A stretch of DNA of 64,000 bases, from contig NZ_FOEF01000009.1 of the NCBI RefSeq assembly GCF_900110575.1, positions 124,001-188,000 of the forward strand, in the 5' to 3' direction. Below are positions 25,993 through 35,206 of the stretch, one piece after another. The notes beneath the pieces are model-generated. The model had not been told where the DNA came from. It saw only the letters and a program-made list of their open reading frames with translations, and ran no database searches. How positions within the stretch are numbered: the stretch's first letter is position 1; each line of letters starts with the position of its first letter. The stretch is from Amycolatopsis saalfeldensis (GTDB taxonomy: Bacteria; Actinomycetota; Actinomycetes; Mycobacteriales; Pseudonocardiaceae). The translations under genes were made by a program, and so were the position numbers.

Positions 25993-26937
25993 ATGGCGCT
26001 GGGCATCGACATCTACCGGAGCTTCCAGACCGTCACCGACTGGCAGGGGGTCAAGAACCACGGCGTCACCTACGTCTACGTCAAGCTCTCCGACGGCGGC
26101 GGGCGGCCCGCGGGCGGCCCCGGGGACAACGAGGTCAACGGCGCCCGATCGGTCGGCATCCCGGTCGGCGGCTACCACTTCGTGCAGGCGAACCCCGGGC
26201 CGGAGGCCCAGGCCGACGTGTTCCTCGGCGAGGTCCGCCGGCTCGGCGCCACCGGCTGCGTGCCGATGCTCGACCTGGAGGACAACCCGGCGGGCTCGAA
26301 GCTGCCGAACATCCCGGACGGCCAGAAGCGCGGTTTCGCCACCGCCTTCTGCAACCACGTCGCGAGCCAGGGCTTCCGGCCCGGCGTGTACATGAACAAC
26401 GCGCTGGCGAAGCAGCTGCGGCCCGACACCTGGGGCGTGTCCGGCCTGGTCATCTGGATCGCCCGGTACGGCGCGCGCCCCGACGCCGCGGCCGGGCGCT
26501 ACGACCTGCATCAGTACTCCAGCACAGGACAGGTGCCCGGGATCAAGGCCCGCGGCGTCGATCTCGACGAGTCGTACACCGACGCCCATCTCACGGGGGG
26601 CGTTGCCCGACGGAAAGTGACCGAACTGATGGAACGCGTGAAGATCCCGATCAGCATGAACAGCAGTGCGGTGCGGCTGTACCTGTCCGGCAGCGATACC
26701 TCGGCGATCATCATCCGCCCGCACCTCAACGGCGACGGCTTCGCGGCCCACCCGGTGTGGCTCGGCAACATCTACGCCTGGGGCAGCGACAAGTCCGGCA
26801 TCGGGCACAACCCGGTGACCGAGCCGGGCTTCGACCCGAAGGTCATGTCCCACCGCCGGTACGAGTTCCCGGGCGCGGTCTGGGCGGACCTCGAGTACAG
26901 CTCCGCCGAGGAGTTCGACATCGACATCGTCGGCTGA
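25993..26937 (+). CDS. GH25-type lysozyme-like protein
   Basis: A 314-residue protein whose first about 190 residues follow the glycoside hydrolase 25 barrel. It has G-I-D-I-Y at the start, V-T-Y-V-Y-V-K-L-S-D-G-G in strand two, G-G-Y-H-F-V-Q in strand three and the acidic M-L-D-L-E-D catalytic strand. GH25 enzymes cleave the N-acetylmuramate-N-acetylglucosamine bond of peptidoglycan. A C-terminal domain of about 110 residues of unknown type follows. The ATG at 25993 gives no signal peptide. Upstream in-frame sequence does not supply one, so export may need a holin-like or other route, or the enzyme acts inside. A perfect terminator follows. Confidence 0.75.
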   Translation: MALGIDIYRSFQTVTDWQGVKNHGVTYVYVKLSDGGGRPAGGPGDNEVNGARSVGIPVGGYHFVQANPGPEAQADVFLGEVRRLGATGCVPMLDLEDNPAGSKLPNIPDGQKRGFATAFCNHVASQGFRPGVYMNNALAKQLRPDTWGVSGLVIWIARYGARPDAAAGRYDLHQYSSTGQVPGIKARGVDLDESYTDAHLTGGVARRKVTELMERVKIPISMNSSAVRLYLSGSDTSAIIIRPHLNGDGFAAHPVWLGNIYAWGSDKSGIGHNPVTEPGFDPKVMSHRRYEFPGAVWADLEYSSAEEFDIDIVG

Positions 26938-26958
26938 GCACTGGGCACCCCCCAGACA

Positions 26959-26998
26959 CAGTGAAGGCCACCTCGGCGAACCGAGGTGGCCTTCACTG
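26959..26998. terminator. Bidirectional terminator between lysozyme-like gene and pgl
   Basis: CAGTGAAGGCCACCTCGG and CCGAGGTGGCCTTCACTG form a perfect 18-bp stem around CGAA. It serves both convergent units. Confidence 0.85.
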
Positions 26999-27006
26999 AA
27001 ACCGGG

Positions 27007-27795
27007 TTACGCGTTGGGCGTCTGGTAGACCTTCGTCAGCTTCCCGGCCGCGGTGCGGTCCAGTAGCCAGAGCGTCCGCCGGTAGCCGCGGGCGCCGGAG
27101 ACCGGCACCTGCGTCTCGTCGGCGCCCGAGAGCGCCAGCGAGACGGCCTCGGCCTTGGCTTCGCCCGCCGTCATCAGCCAGACCTCACGGGCGCGGCGGA
27201 TCGCCGGCAGCGTGAGCGACACGCGGGTGGGCGGCGGCTTGGGGCAGTCCCGCACCGCCACCACCGAGTGCCCGGTGTCGTGGACCGCCGGCGAATCCGG
27301 GAACACCGAAGCGGTGTGCCCTTCGCCGCCGAGGCCCAGCATCATGATGTCGAACGCCGGGACGCCGCTGCCGTCGTCGGTCCCGTCGGCACTGGCGTTG
27401 GCGGCCAGCACCTCCGCGTACGCCGCGGCTGCCGCGTCCACGTCGTCGCCGAACTCGCCGTCCGACGGCGCCATCGCGTACACGCGCTTCGGGTCGAGCG
27501 GCACGTGGTCGAGCAGGGCCTCACGGGCCTGCTTCTCGTTACGCTCGTCCGAATCCGCGGGCACGAACCGCTCGTCGCCCCAGTAGAGGTCGAGGCGCGA
27601 CCAGTCGATCGCGTCCCGCGCGCTGGACTCCTTCAGCTCACGCAGCACCGCGATGCCCGTGCCGCCGCCGGTCAGCCCGACCGACGCCGAGCCCTTGGCC
27701 GCCTGGATGTCCACGATCCGCGTGACCAGCCGGGCCGCCGCCGCGGCGGCCAGCAGCTCGCCGTTCGCGTAGACGACGACCTCGGTGCGGCTCAT
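27007..27795 (-). CDS. pgl: 6-phosphogluconolactonase
   Basis: A 262-residue Pgl/DevB-type lactonase hydrolysing 6-phosphogluconolactone after Zwf. Family elements are visible: V-G-L-T-G-G-G-T near 42, L-Y-W-G-D-E-R-F-V near 70-78 and L-G-L-G-G-E-G-H-T-A-S-V-F-P near 155. Last gene of the tkt-tal-pgi-zwf-opcA-pgl unit. Its ATG overlaps the opcA stop by four bases. Confidence 0.95.
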   Translation of the reverse strand: MSRTEVVVYANGELLAAAAAARLVTRIVDIQAAKGSASVGLTGGGTGIAVLRELKESSARDAIDWSRLDLYWGDERFVPADSDERNEKQAREALLDHVPLDPKRVYAMAPSDGEFGDDVDAAAAAYAEVLAANASADGTDDGSGVPAFDIMMLGLGGEGHTASVFPDSPAVHDTGHSVVAVRDCPKPPPTRVSLTLPAIRRAREVWLMTAGEAKAEAVSLALSGADETQVPVSGARGYRRTLWLLDRTAAGKLTKVYQTPNA

Positions 27796-28823
27796 GAACC
27801 GCTCTTTTCCGCCGTCTTCGCCTTGGCGGGGGCCTTCTTGGCCGGGGCGCTCTTCGGAGCCGGGGCCTTCTTCTCGGCCGGTGCCGCCTTCGCCGTGGCC
27901 GTGGTGCCCGTGACGATCTTGTGCAGGCCGTGCAGCGACGCCTCGTAGACCTCGTCCGGGTCGAGCCGCCGCAGCTCCTCGATCAGGCAGTCCTCGTTGG
28001 TGCGCCGCTGCAGCGCGATCCGCCGCGTCGGCTGGCCCGGCTGGGTCAGCGTGCCGACCCGGCCGTCCGGCCGCGTCAGCTCCACCGAACCCGACCGCCG
28101 CTCCAGCGTCACCGAGATGATGCCCTGCGCACTGGAGCTCTTGATCCGCTTCACCGGCACCTTGAGGTACTCGGCGAGCCAGCCCGCGAGCAGCTCGGTG
28201 GACGGCGAGTCCGCCTCGCCGGTCACGGTCGCGCCGGTGACCTTCTCGTACGGCGGCAGGTCCAGCGCCGACACGAGCTGGGCGCGCCAGCGCGTCAGCC
28301 GGGTCCACGCCAGGTCGGTGTCACCCTCCACATAGGACTTGGCCCGCGTGGTGAGCGCCCGGATCGGGTTCTTCTCCGCGGCCGAGTCGGTGATGCGCCG
28401 CTGCGCGAGGTCGCCCAGCGGGTCCTCAGCCGGCGACTTCGGGCCGGCCCCCGGCCACCAGGTGACGATCGGCGCGTCCGGCAGCAGCAACGGCACCACC
28501 GCGCTCTGGCCCTGCGCGGCCAGCGGCCCGTAGAGCCGCAGCACGATGACCTCGCTCGCGCCGGCGTCGCCGCCCACGCGGATCTGGCCGTCGATGCGGG
28601 GCGCCGCGGTGCGGGCGCCCTTGGCGACCACGATCACCCGCGACGGGTGCTCCCGGCTCGCGTCGTTGGCCGCCTCGATGGCCTCCTCGAGCTTGGCGTC
28701 GTCGTCGGCCACTATCACCAGGGTCAGCACCCGGCCGAGCGCGACCTGGCCGCCCTGCTCGCGGATCTCCACCAGCTTCTTGTTCAACGCCGAAGTAGTG
28801 GTGGATGGCAGGTCGATGATCAC
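27792..28823 (-). CDS. opcA: Glucose-6-phosphate dehydrogenase assembly protein OpcA
   Basis: OpcA binds and stabilises/activates glucose-6-phosphate dehydrogenase in cyanobacteria and actinobacteria. The 343-residue protein matches the family over about 300 residues, including P-D-A-P-I-V-T-W-W-P-G in the middle. It then carries a tail of about 35 residues made almost only of Lys, Ala and Pro (K-A-P-A-P-K-S-A-P-A-K-K-A-P). That tail is unusual and resembles histone-like tails. The start is a GTG overlapping the zwf stop by four bases, and the end overlaps pgl, so the order zwf-opcA-pgl is translationally coupled. Confidence 0.93.
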   Translation of the reverse strand: MIIDLPSTTTSALNKKLVEIREQGGQVALGRVLTLVIVADDDAKLEEAIEAANDASREHPSRVIVVAKGARTAAPRIDGQIRVGGDAGASEVIVLRLYGPLAAQGQSAVVPLLLPDAPIVTWWPGAGPKSPAEDPLGDLAQRRITDSAAEKNPIRALTTRAKSYVEGDTDLAWTRLTRWRAQLVSALDLPPYEKVTGATVTGEADSPSTELLAGWLAEYLKVPVKRIKSSSAQGIISVTLERRSGSVELTRPDGRVGTLTQPGQPTRRIALQRRTNEDCLIEELRRLDPDEVYEASLHGLHKIVTGTTATAKAAPAEKKAPAPKSAPAKKAPAKAKTAEKSGS

Positions 28824-30355
28824 GGACGCCTCCAGTTCCGGCCGGTACGCTCCAGCATTTCGTCCGCGCTCTTCGGTCCCCAGGTCCCCGGCGCGTACTG
28901 CTCCGGCGAGCCCTTCTCGGCCCAGTGGTCCAGGATCGGGTCCAGGATCTCCCAGGACAGCTCGACCTCTTCGTTCACCGGGAACAGCGAAGGCTCGCCC
29001 AGCAGCACGTCGAGGATCAGCCGCTCGTACGCCTCGGGGGAGGACTCGGTGAAGGCGTGCCCGTAACCGAAGTCCATGGTGACGTCGCGGACCTCCATCG
29101 TGGTCCCCGGCACCTTCGAGCCGAACCGCAGCGTGATGCCCTCGTCCGGCTGCACGCGGATGACCAGCGCGTTCTGGCCCAGCTCCTCGGTCGAGGTCGA
29201 GTCGAACGGCAGGTGCGGGGCGCGCTTGTAGACCACCGCGATCTCGGTGACGCGGCGGCCGAGCCGCTTGCCGGTGCGCAGGTAGAACGGCACCCCCGCC
29301 CAGCGGCGGTTCTGCACCTCCAGCGTCACCGCGGCGTAGGTCTCGGTCTTGGAGTCCTTGGCGAACCCGGCCTCCTGCAGCAGGCCGGGCACCTTCGTGC
29401 CGCCCTGCCAGCCGCCGGCGTACTGCCCGCGCGCGGTGGTCTCCTCGAACGGCTCCAGCGGCTTGGTCGCCGCCAGCACCTTCGCCTTCTCCGCGCGCAG
29501 CGACTTCGGCTCGAACGACAGCGGCTCGTCCATCGCGGTGAAGGCGAGCAGCTGCAGCAGGTGGTTCTGGATGACGTCGCGGGCGGCGCCGATCCCGTCG
29601 TAGTACCCCGCGCGGCCGCCGAGGCCGATGTCCTCGGCCATGGTGATCTGCACGTGGTCGATGTAGTTGGCGTTCCAGATCGGCTCGAACAGCTGGTTCG
29701 CGAAGCGCAGCGCCAGGATGTTCTGCACCGTCTCCTTGCCGAGGTAGTGGTCGATGCGGAACACCGACTCCTCGGGGAAGACGTCGTTGACGATCGCGTT
29801 CAGCTCTTCGGCGCTCTTCAGGTCGTGGCCGAAGGGCTTCTCGATGACGACGCGGCGCCAGGTGTTCTCGTCGGCGTTCGCCAGCCCGGAGCGGGCCAGC
29901 TGCTTGGTCACCACCGGGAACGCGCCGGGCGGGATCGACAGGTAGAACGCCGTGTTGCCGCCGGTGCCGCGCTCGGTGTCCAGGTCCTTGACGGTCTGGG
30001 CGAGGCGGTCGAAGGCGTCGTCGTCGTCGAAGGTGCCCTGCACGAACCGGATGCCCTCGGCGAGCCGGTTCCACACCGACTCCTTGAACGGCGTCCGCGC
30101 GTGCTCCTTGACCGAATCGTGCACCAGCTCGCCGAAGTCCTGGTGCTCCCAGTCCCGGCGGGCGAACCCGACGAGTGAGAAGCCGGCGGGCAGCAGCCCG
30201 CGGTTGGCCAGGTCGTAGATGGCGGGCATCAGCTTCTTGCGGGCCAGGTCGCCGGTGACCCCGAAGATCACCAGGCTGGACGGCCCGGCGATGCGCGGGA
30301 GCCGTTTGTCCCGCTCATCGCGCAGCGGGTTCTGCCACTGCGAGGAAACGCTCAT
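28820..30355 (-). CDS. zwf: Glucose-6-phosphate 1-dehydrogenase
   Basis: A 511-residue NADP(+)-dependent enzyme opening the oxidative pentose-phosphate path. It shows the nucleotide-binding I-F-G-V-T-G-D-L-A-R-K-K near residue 30 and the substrate-site R-I-D-H-Y-L-G-K-E near 200. Overlaps of four bases with pgi upstream and opcA downstream place it in one translational chain. Confidence 0.97.
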   Translation of the reverse strand: MSVSSQWQNPLRDERDKRLPRIAGPSSLVIFGVTGDLARKKLMPAIYDLANRGLLPAGFSLVGFARRDWEHQDFGELVHDSVKEHARTPFKESVWNRLAEGIRFVQGTFDDDDAFDRLAQTVKDLDTERGTGGNTAFYLSIPPGAFPVVTKQLARSGLANADENTWRRVVIEKPFGHDLKSAEELNAIVNDVFPEESVFRIDHYLGKETVQNILALRFANQLFEPIWNANYIDHVQITMAEDIGLGGRAGYYDGIGAARDVIQNHLLQLLAFTAMDEPLSFEPKSLRAEKAKVLAATKPLEPFEETTARGQYAGGWQGGTKVPGLLQEAGFAKDSKTETYAAVTLEVQNRRWAGVPFYLRTGKRLGRRVTEIAVVYKRAPHLPFDSTSTEELGQNALVIRVQPDEGITLRFGSKVPGTTMEVRDVTMDFGYGHAFTESSPEAYERLILDVLLGEPSLFPVNEEVELSWEILDPILDHWAEKGSPEQYAPGTWGPKSADEMLERTGRNWRRP

Positions 30356-31971
30356 GCTCCGACCTCCTGTACGGCGCGGACCAGCTCGGCCAGCCCGGCG
30401 GCGCGGTCGGTCAGGTGCAGCCGCAGCACCGGGCGGCCGTGCTCGGCGAGCACCTGGCCGTCGCCCAGCGCCTGCGCGTGCTGCAGCTGGCCGAGGGTGT
30501 ACGGGCGGTCCGGCACCTCGAGGTCCTCGGCGACCGCGCCGGTGACCTGGAGGAAGTTGCCGTTCTGGTGGCCGCCCTTGTGGTACTGCCCGGTGGAGTG
30601 CAGGAACCGCGGGCCCCAGCCGAAGGTCGTCTGCAGGCCGGTGCGCTTGGCGACCTCGCCGCGAAGCAGGGCCGTGGACGCGTCGTCGAGGCGGTCGAGG
30701 TACGCCTGCACCGCGATGTACCCGTGCTCCGGCGCCGAAGCGAAGAACGCGCGCAGCACGTCCGCCAGCTTCCCTTCGGTGACAACACCTTCGCTGCCGA
30801 AGATCTCGACGGCACCGTCCACATTGGACGCGGTCTCGCCGCCCTTCAGCTTCTCGGGGTCGTCCAGAAGCGCCCGCGCGGCCTTCTTCGCGGCCTCGAC
30901 GTCGGGCTGGTCGAACGGGTTGATCCCGAGCAGCCGTCCGGCGAGCGCGGTCGCGAACTCCCACAGCAGGAACTGCGCGCCGAGCGGGCCGGTGACGGCG
31001 ATCTTCGCCGCTCCTTCCGCGTCGCCGATGGCGACCGGGGTGGCGTCGGACTTCGCGTCGGCGAAGCCAGGCGCGTCCGGGCCCTCGACGGCGACCGGCA
31101 GCAGGCCGGTGCCGAGCTTGCCGGTGGACTCCGCGATCAGCTGCTCCGCCCAGTCGGGGAAGCCCTTGATGCCGGAACCGGTGTCCGCCAGCACGACCTT
31201 TTCGGCGCCGCCTTCGTGCGCGGCGGCCCAGGCGGCGGCCAGCTTGATCGCCGGGTTGTCCGCCGAGTCGGAGCCGAGGACCCCGGCCACCGCGGCGGCC
31301 TGGTCGAGCAGCCGGGCGATGTCCGCGCCGGCCAGCCCCGCGGGCACCAGCCCGAACGCGGTGAGCGCGGAGTAGCGGCCGCCGACGTGCGGGTCGGCCA
31401 GGAAGGTCTTGCGGTAACCCTCCTTTTCGGACAGTTCGGCGAACGGCGAGCCCGGGTCGGTGACGACCACGATCCGCCGCGCCGCGTCGATGCCCGCGTC
31501 CGCGAACGCCTTCGCGAAGATCCGCCGGTGGCTGTCGGTCTCCAGCGTGCCGCCGGACTTGGACGACACCACCAGCACCGTGCGCTCCAGGTCGCCCGCG
31601 AGCGCGTCGGCCACCTGGCCCGGGTCGGTCGTGTCGAGCACGGTCAGCGCGACCTCGGACGTGCCGGCGATGACCTCCGGCGCGAGCGAGGAGCCGCCCA
31701 TGCCGGCGAGCACCACCCGGTCGACGCCCTCGCCGCGCAGCTCCGTGCGCAGCGCCTCGATCTCGCCGATCAGCGGCCGGGACGACTTGTGCAGCGACGT
31801 CCAGGACAGCCGGATCGACGCCTCGGACTCGGCGTCCGGGCCCCACAGCGTGGCGTCGTTCGCGGCGAGCTTGGTGGCCGCTTGATCGGCGACCAGCCGC
31901 TCGACCAGGGGCGCCGCCTTGCCTGCCAGTTCGGCGTCGACGATCTCGACGCCGGTCTCATCCCCTGTCAT
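30352..31971 (-). CDS. pgi: Glucose-6-phosphate isomerase
   Basis: A 539-residue SIS-domain isomerase. The two sugar-isomerase folds carry A-G-M-G-G-S-S-L-A-P-E near residue 91 and S-S-K-S-G-G-T-L-E-T near 135. Its sequence and place inside a pentose-phosphate operon match the actinobacterial Pgi/Tal-associated type rather than the longer Pgi of M. tuberculosis Rv0946c. It supplies or drains glucose-6-phosphate for Zwf encoded next. Confidence 0.93.
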   Translation of the reverse strand: MTGDETGVEIVDAELAGKAAPLVERLVADQAATKLAANDATLWGPDAESEASIRLSWTSLHKSSRPLIGEIEALRTELRGEGVDRVVLAGMGGSSLAPEVIAGTSEVALTVLDTTDPGQVADALAGDLERTVLVVSSKSGGTLETDSHRRIFAKAFADAGIDAARRIVVVTDPGSPFAELSEKEGYRKTFLADPHVGGRYSALTAFGLVPAGLAGADIARLLDQAAAVAGVLGSDSADNPAIKLAAAWAAAHEGGAEKVVLADTGSGIKGFPDWAEQLIAESTGKLGTGLLPVAVEGPDAPGFADAKSDATPVAIGDAEGAAKIAVTGPLGAQFLLWEFATALAGRLLGINPFDQPDVEAAKKAARALLDDPEKLKGGETASNVDGAVEIFGSEGVVTEGKLADVLRAFFASAPEHGYIAVQAYLDRLDDASTALLRGEVAKRTGLQTTFGWGPRFLHSTGQYHKGGHQNGNFLQVTGAVAEDLEVPDRPYTLGQLQHAQALGDGQVLAEHGRPVLRLHLTDRAAGLAELVRAVQEVGA

Positions 31972-31980
31972 GGTTCTGGT

Positions 31981-33096
31981 TCAGCCCTTCGCCTGGGAAA
32001 GCTGGCCGGTGACGGTGTCGAGCAGTTCCTGCCAGGACTTCTCGAACTTCTCCACGCCCTCGTTCTCGAGGGTGAGGAACACGTCGGTGATGTCGATGCC
32101 CACGCCGCTCAGCTGGTCGAACACGGCCTGCGCCTCGGCGCCCTTGCCGGTGACCTGGTCGCCGGTGATCTCGGCGTGGTCGGCGGCGGCGTCCATGGTC
32201 TTCTCCGGCATCGTGTTCACGGTGTCGGCGACGACCAGCTGGTCCACGTAGCGGGTGTCGGAGTAGGCCGGGTCCTTGACGCCGGTGGAGGCCCACAGCG
32301 GACGCTGCGCGTGCGCGCCGTCGGCGGCCAGCGCCCTCCAGCGGTCGGTGTCCAGCAGCTTCTCGAAGGCCGCGTACGCGAGCCGGGCGTTGGCGATGGC
32401 CGCCTCGCCGAGCAGCGCCTTGGCCTCGTCGGTGCCGATCGCGTTCAGCCGCTTGTCGACCTCACTGTCCACACGGGACACGAAGAACGAGGCGACCGAG
32501 TGGATGCCCTTGAGGTCGTGGCCGTTGGCCTTCGCCTGCTCCAGGCCGGCGAAGAACGCCTTGATGACGTTCTCGTAGCGCTCGACCGAGAAGATGAGCG
32601 TGACGTTGACGCTGATGCCCTCGGCCAGCACCGCGGTGATGGCCGGCAGGCCCTCCTCGGTGGCCGGGATCTTGATCAGCACGTTCGGCCGGTCGACCGT
32701 CTTCCACAGGTCCTTGGCCTCGGCCACGGTCTTCGCGGTGTCCTTGGCCAGGCGCGGGTCCACCTCGATGGACACGCGGCCGTCGACCCCGCCGGTGGCG
32801 TTGTAGACGTCGCGGAACAGGTCCGCGGCGTTGCGCACGTCGGTGGTGGTCAGCTCGCGCACGGTCCCGTCGAGGTCCGCGCCGCGGTCGGCCAGCTCCT
32901 TCACCTGCGCGTCGTAGGCTTCGCCCTTCGACAGCGCGTTCGCGAAGATCGTCGGGTTGGTGGTGACGCCGACGACGTGCTTGTCGCGGACGAGCCCGGC
33001 GAGGTTGCCCGTGTTCAGCCGCTCGCGCGAAAGGTCGTCCAGCCAGATCGAGACCCCGGCCTCGGACAGCTGCGCGAGCCGATCAGTGGTGCTCAT
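31981..33096 (-). CDS. tal: Transaldolase
   Basis: A 371-residue transaldolase moving dihydroxyacetone units between sedoheptulose-7-phosphate and glyceraldehyde-3-phosphate. The Schiff-base lysine lies in V-L-I-K-I-P-A-T-E-E-G near residue 137. The N-terminal S-I-W-L-D-D-L-S-R and T-T-N-P-T-I-F motifs are typical of the long actinobacterial form. The ATG at 33096 has AAGGGA upstream. It follows tkt after 10 bases. Confidence 0.96.
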   Translation of the reverse strand: MSTTDRLAQLSEAGVSIWLDDLSRERLNTGNLAGLVRDKHVVGVTTNPTIFANALSKGEAYDAQVKELADRGADLDGTVRELTTTDVRNAADLFRDVYNATGGVDGRVSIEVDPRLAKDTAKTVAEAKDLWKTVDRPNVLIKIPATEEGLPAITAVLAEGISVNVTLIFSVERYENVIKAFFAGLEQAKANGHDLKGIHSVASFFVSRVDSEVDKRLNAIGTDEAKALLGEAAIANARLAYAAFEKLLDTDRWRALAADGAHAQRPLWASTGVKDPAYSDTRYVDQLVVADTVNTMPEKTMDAAADHAEITGDQVTGKGAEAQAVFDQLSGVGIDITDVFLTLENEGVEKFEKSWQELLDTVTGQLSQAKG

Positions 33097-33106
33097 GGTG
33101 ATCCCT

Positions 33107-35206
33107 TCAGTTCTTGGTGTTGGCGATCGAGCGGCGGGCGGCGTCGGTGACGGCCTCGGTGGTGAAGCCGAACTCACGGAACAGTGTGGCCGCATCGGCC
33201 GACGCACCGAAGTGCTCGATCGAAACGTTCACCCCGGCGTCACCGGTGAAGCGGTGCCACGACTGGGCGATGCCCGCCTCGACGGACACGCGCGCCTTCA
33301 CCGACGGCGGGATGACGGAGTCCCGGTAGGACTGGTCCTGCGCGTCGAACCACTCGACACACGGCATCGACACGACCCGCGCCTTGATGCCGTCGGCCTC
33401 GAGGGCCTTCTTCGCCTCGACGGCCAGCTGGACCTCGGAACCGGTGCCGATCAGCACCACATCCGGGGTGCCGTCGGAAGCGGCCAGCACATAGCCGCCC
33501 TTCGCCACGCCCTCGGCGCTGGTGCCTTCCAGCACCGGCACGTTCTGGCGGGTGAGCGCGAGGCCCGACGGGTGGTGGACGTCCTCGAGGACGGCCTTCC
33601 ACGCGTAGGCGGTCTCGTTCGCGTCCGCCGGGCGGACGACGTTGAGGCCCGGGATCGCGCGCAGCGCGGACAGCTGCTCGATCGGCTGGTGCGTGGGGCC
33701 GTCCTCGCCCAGGCCGATGGAGTCGTGCGTCCACACGTAGGTGACCGGCGCCTTCATCAGCGCGGCGAGCCGCACCGGCGGGCGCATGTAGTCGGAGAAG
33801 ATCAGGAACGTGGCGCCGTACGGGCGGGTCCCGCCGTGCAGCGCGATGCCGTTCAGGATCGAGCCCATGGCGTGCTCGCGGATGCCGAAGTGCAGCGTCC
33901 GGCCGTACGGGCTGGTCTTCCACATGTCCGTGGAAGCCTTCTCCGGGCCGAACGAGTCGGCGCCCTTCATCGTGGTGTTGTTGCTCTCCGCCAGGTCGGC
34001 GGAGCCGCCCCACAGCTCGGGCAGCGGCTCGGCCAGCGCGTTGAGCACCTCGCCGGAGGCCTTGCGGGTGGCGACGCCCTTCGCGTCCGGCGCCCACTTC
34101 GGCAGGTTGTCGGCGAAGCCCTCGGGCAGCGTGCGGGTCGACATCCGGTCGGCCAGCTTCTTGCGCTCCGGGTTGGCGGCGCCCCAGGCCTCGAACTTCT
34201 CCTGCCACTCGGCGCGGGCGGCCTTGCCGCGGTCGAGCGCCTGGCGGGTGTGGCTGATCACCGCGTCCTCGACCTGGAAGCTCTGCGCCGGGTCGAAGCC
34301 GAGCACCTCCTTGACCGCGGCGACCTCTTCGGCGCCCAGCGCGGCGCCGTGCGCCTTGCCGGTGCCCATCTTCTTCGGGGCCGGGTAGCCGATCACGGTC
34401 CGCACCGCGATGAACGACGGGCGCCCGGTCTCGGCCTTCGCGTTCTTGATGGCCTCTTCGAGCGCGACGACGTTCTCACCGCCCTCGACGAACTGGGTGT
34501 GCCAGCCGTAGGCCTCGTACCGGGCGACGGTGTCCTCCGAGAGGGCGATGTTCGTGTCGTCCTCGATGGAGATCTTGTTGTCGTCCCAGAAGACGATCAG
34601 GTTGCCCAGCTCCTGGCGCCCGGCGATGGACGAGGCCTCGGCGGTGACGCCCTCTTCGATGTCGCCGTCCGAGGCGATCGCGTAGACGTAGTGGTCGAAG
34701 ATGCTCTCGCCGGGGGCGGCGTCCGGGTCCAGCAGGCCGCGCTCGCGGCGGGTGGCCATCGCCATGCCCACGGCGTTCGCCAGGCCCTGGCCGAGCGGTC
34801 CGGTGGTGGTCTCGACGCCGTCGGTGTGGCGGTACTCCGGGTGGCCCGGGGTCTTCGAGCCCCACCTGCGCAGCTGCTTGAGGTCCTCGAGCTCGAGCCC
34901 GTAGCCGGCGAGGTAGAGCTGGATGTAGAGGGTCAGGCTGCTGTGTCCGGCCGAGAGCACGAAGCGGTCGCGGCCGGGCCAGTTCTGGTCGGCCGGGTCG
35001 TGGCGCAGGGTCCGCTGGAAGAGCGTGTAGGCGAGCGGAGCCAGGCTCATCGCGGTGCCGGGGTGCCCGCTGCCGCAGTGCTCGACCGCGTCCGCGGCCA
35101 GCACCCGGACGGTGTCGACGGCGCGGGTGTCGGCCTCGGTCCAGTCGGCGGGCACGTTACGCCGGAGCAAAGGGTTGTTCTCGCTGGTAGAAGCGGTTTC
35201 GGACAC
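33107..35206 (-). CDS. tkt: Transketolase
   Basis: A 699-residue thiamine-diphosphate enzyme. The N-terminal domain has G-H-P-G-T-A-M-S and the cofactor motif S-D-G-D-I-E-E-G. The middle domain has F-G-I-R-E-H-A-M-G and T-H-D-S-I-G-L-G-E-D-G-P-T-H-Q. The C-terminal domain follows. It heads the minus-strand pentose-phosphate operon. The GTG start at 35206 has GGGGAG about 12 bases upstream. Promoter elements must lie in the 432-base gap shared with ctaB. Confidence 0.97.
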   Translation of the reverse strand: MSETASTSENNPLLRRNVPADWTEADTRAVDTVRVLAADAVEHCGSGHPGTAMSLAPLAYTLFQRTLRHDPADQNWPGRDRFVLSAGHSSLTLYIQLYLAGYGLELEDLKQLRRWGSKTPGHPEYRHTDGVETTTGPLGQGLANAVGMAMATRRERGLLDPDAAPGESIFDHYVYAIASDGDIEEGVTAEASSIAGRQELGNLIVFWDDNKISIEDDTNIALSEDTVARYEAYGWHTQFVEGGENVVALEEAIKNAKAETGRPSFIAVRTVIGYPAPKKMGTGKAHGAALGAEEVAAVKEVLGFDPAQSFQVEDAVISHTRQALDRGKAARAEWQEKFEAWGAANPERKKLADRMSTRTLPEGFADNLPKWAPDAKGVATRKASGEVLNALAEPLPELWGGSADLAESNNTTMKGADSFGPEKASTDMWKTSPYGRTLHFGIREHAMGSILNGIALHGGTRPYGATFLIFSDYMRPPVRLAALMKAPVTYVWTHDSIGLGEDGPTHQPIEQLSALRAIPGLNVVRPADANETAYAWKAVLEDVHHPSGLALTRQNVPVLEGTSAEGVAKGGYVLAASDGTPDVVLIGTGSEVQLAVEAKKALEADGIKARVVSMPCVEWFDAQDQSYRDSVIPPSVKARVSVEAGIAQSWHRFTGDAGVNVSIEHFGASADAATLFREFGFTTEAVTDAARRSIANTKN

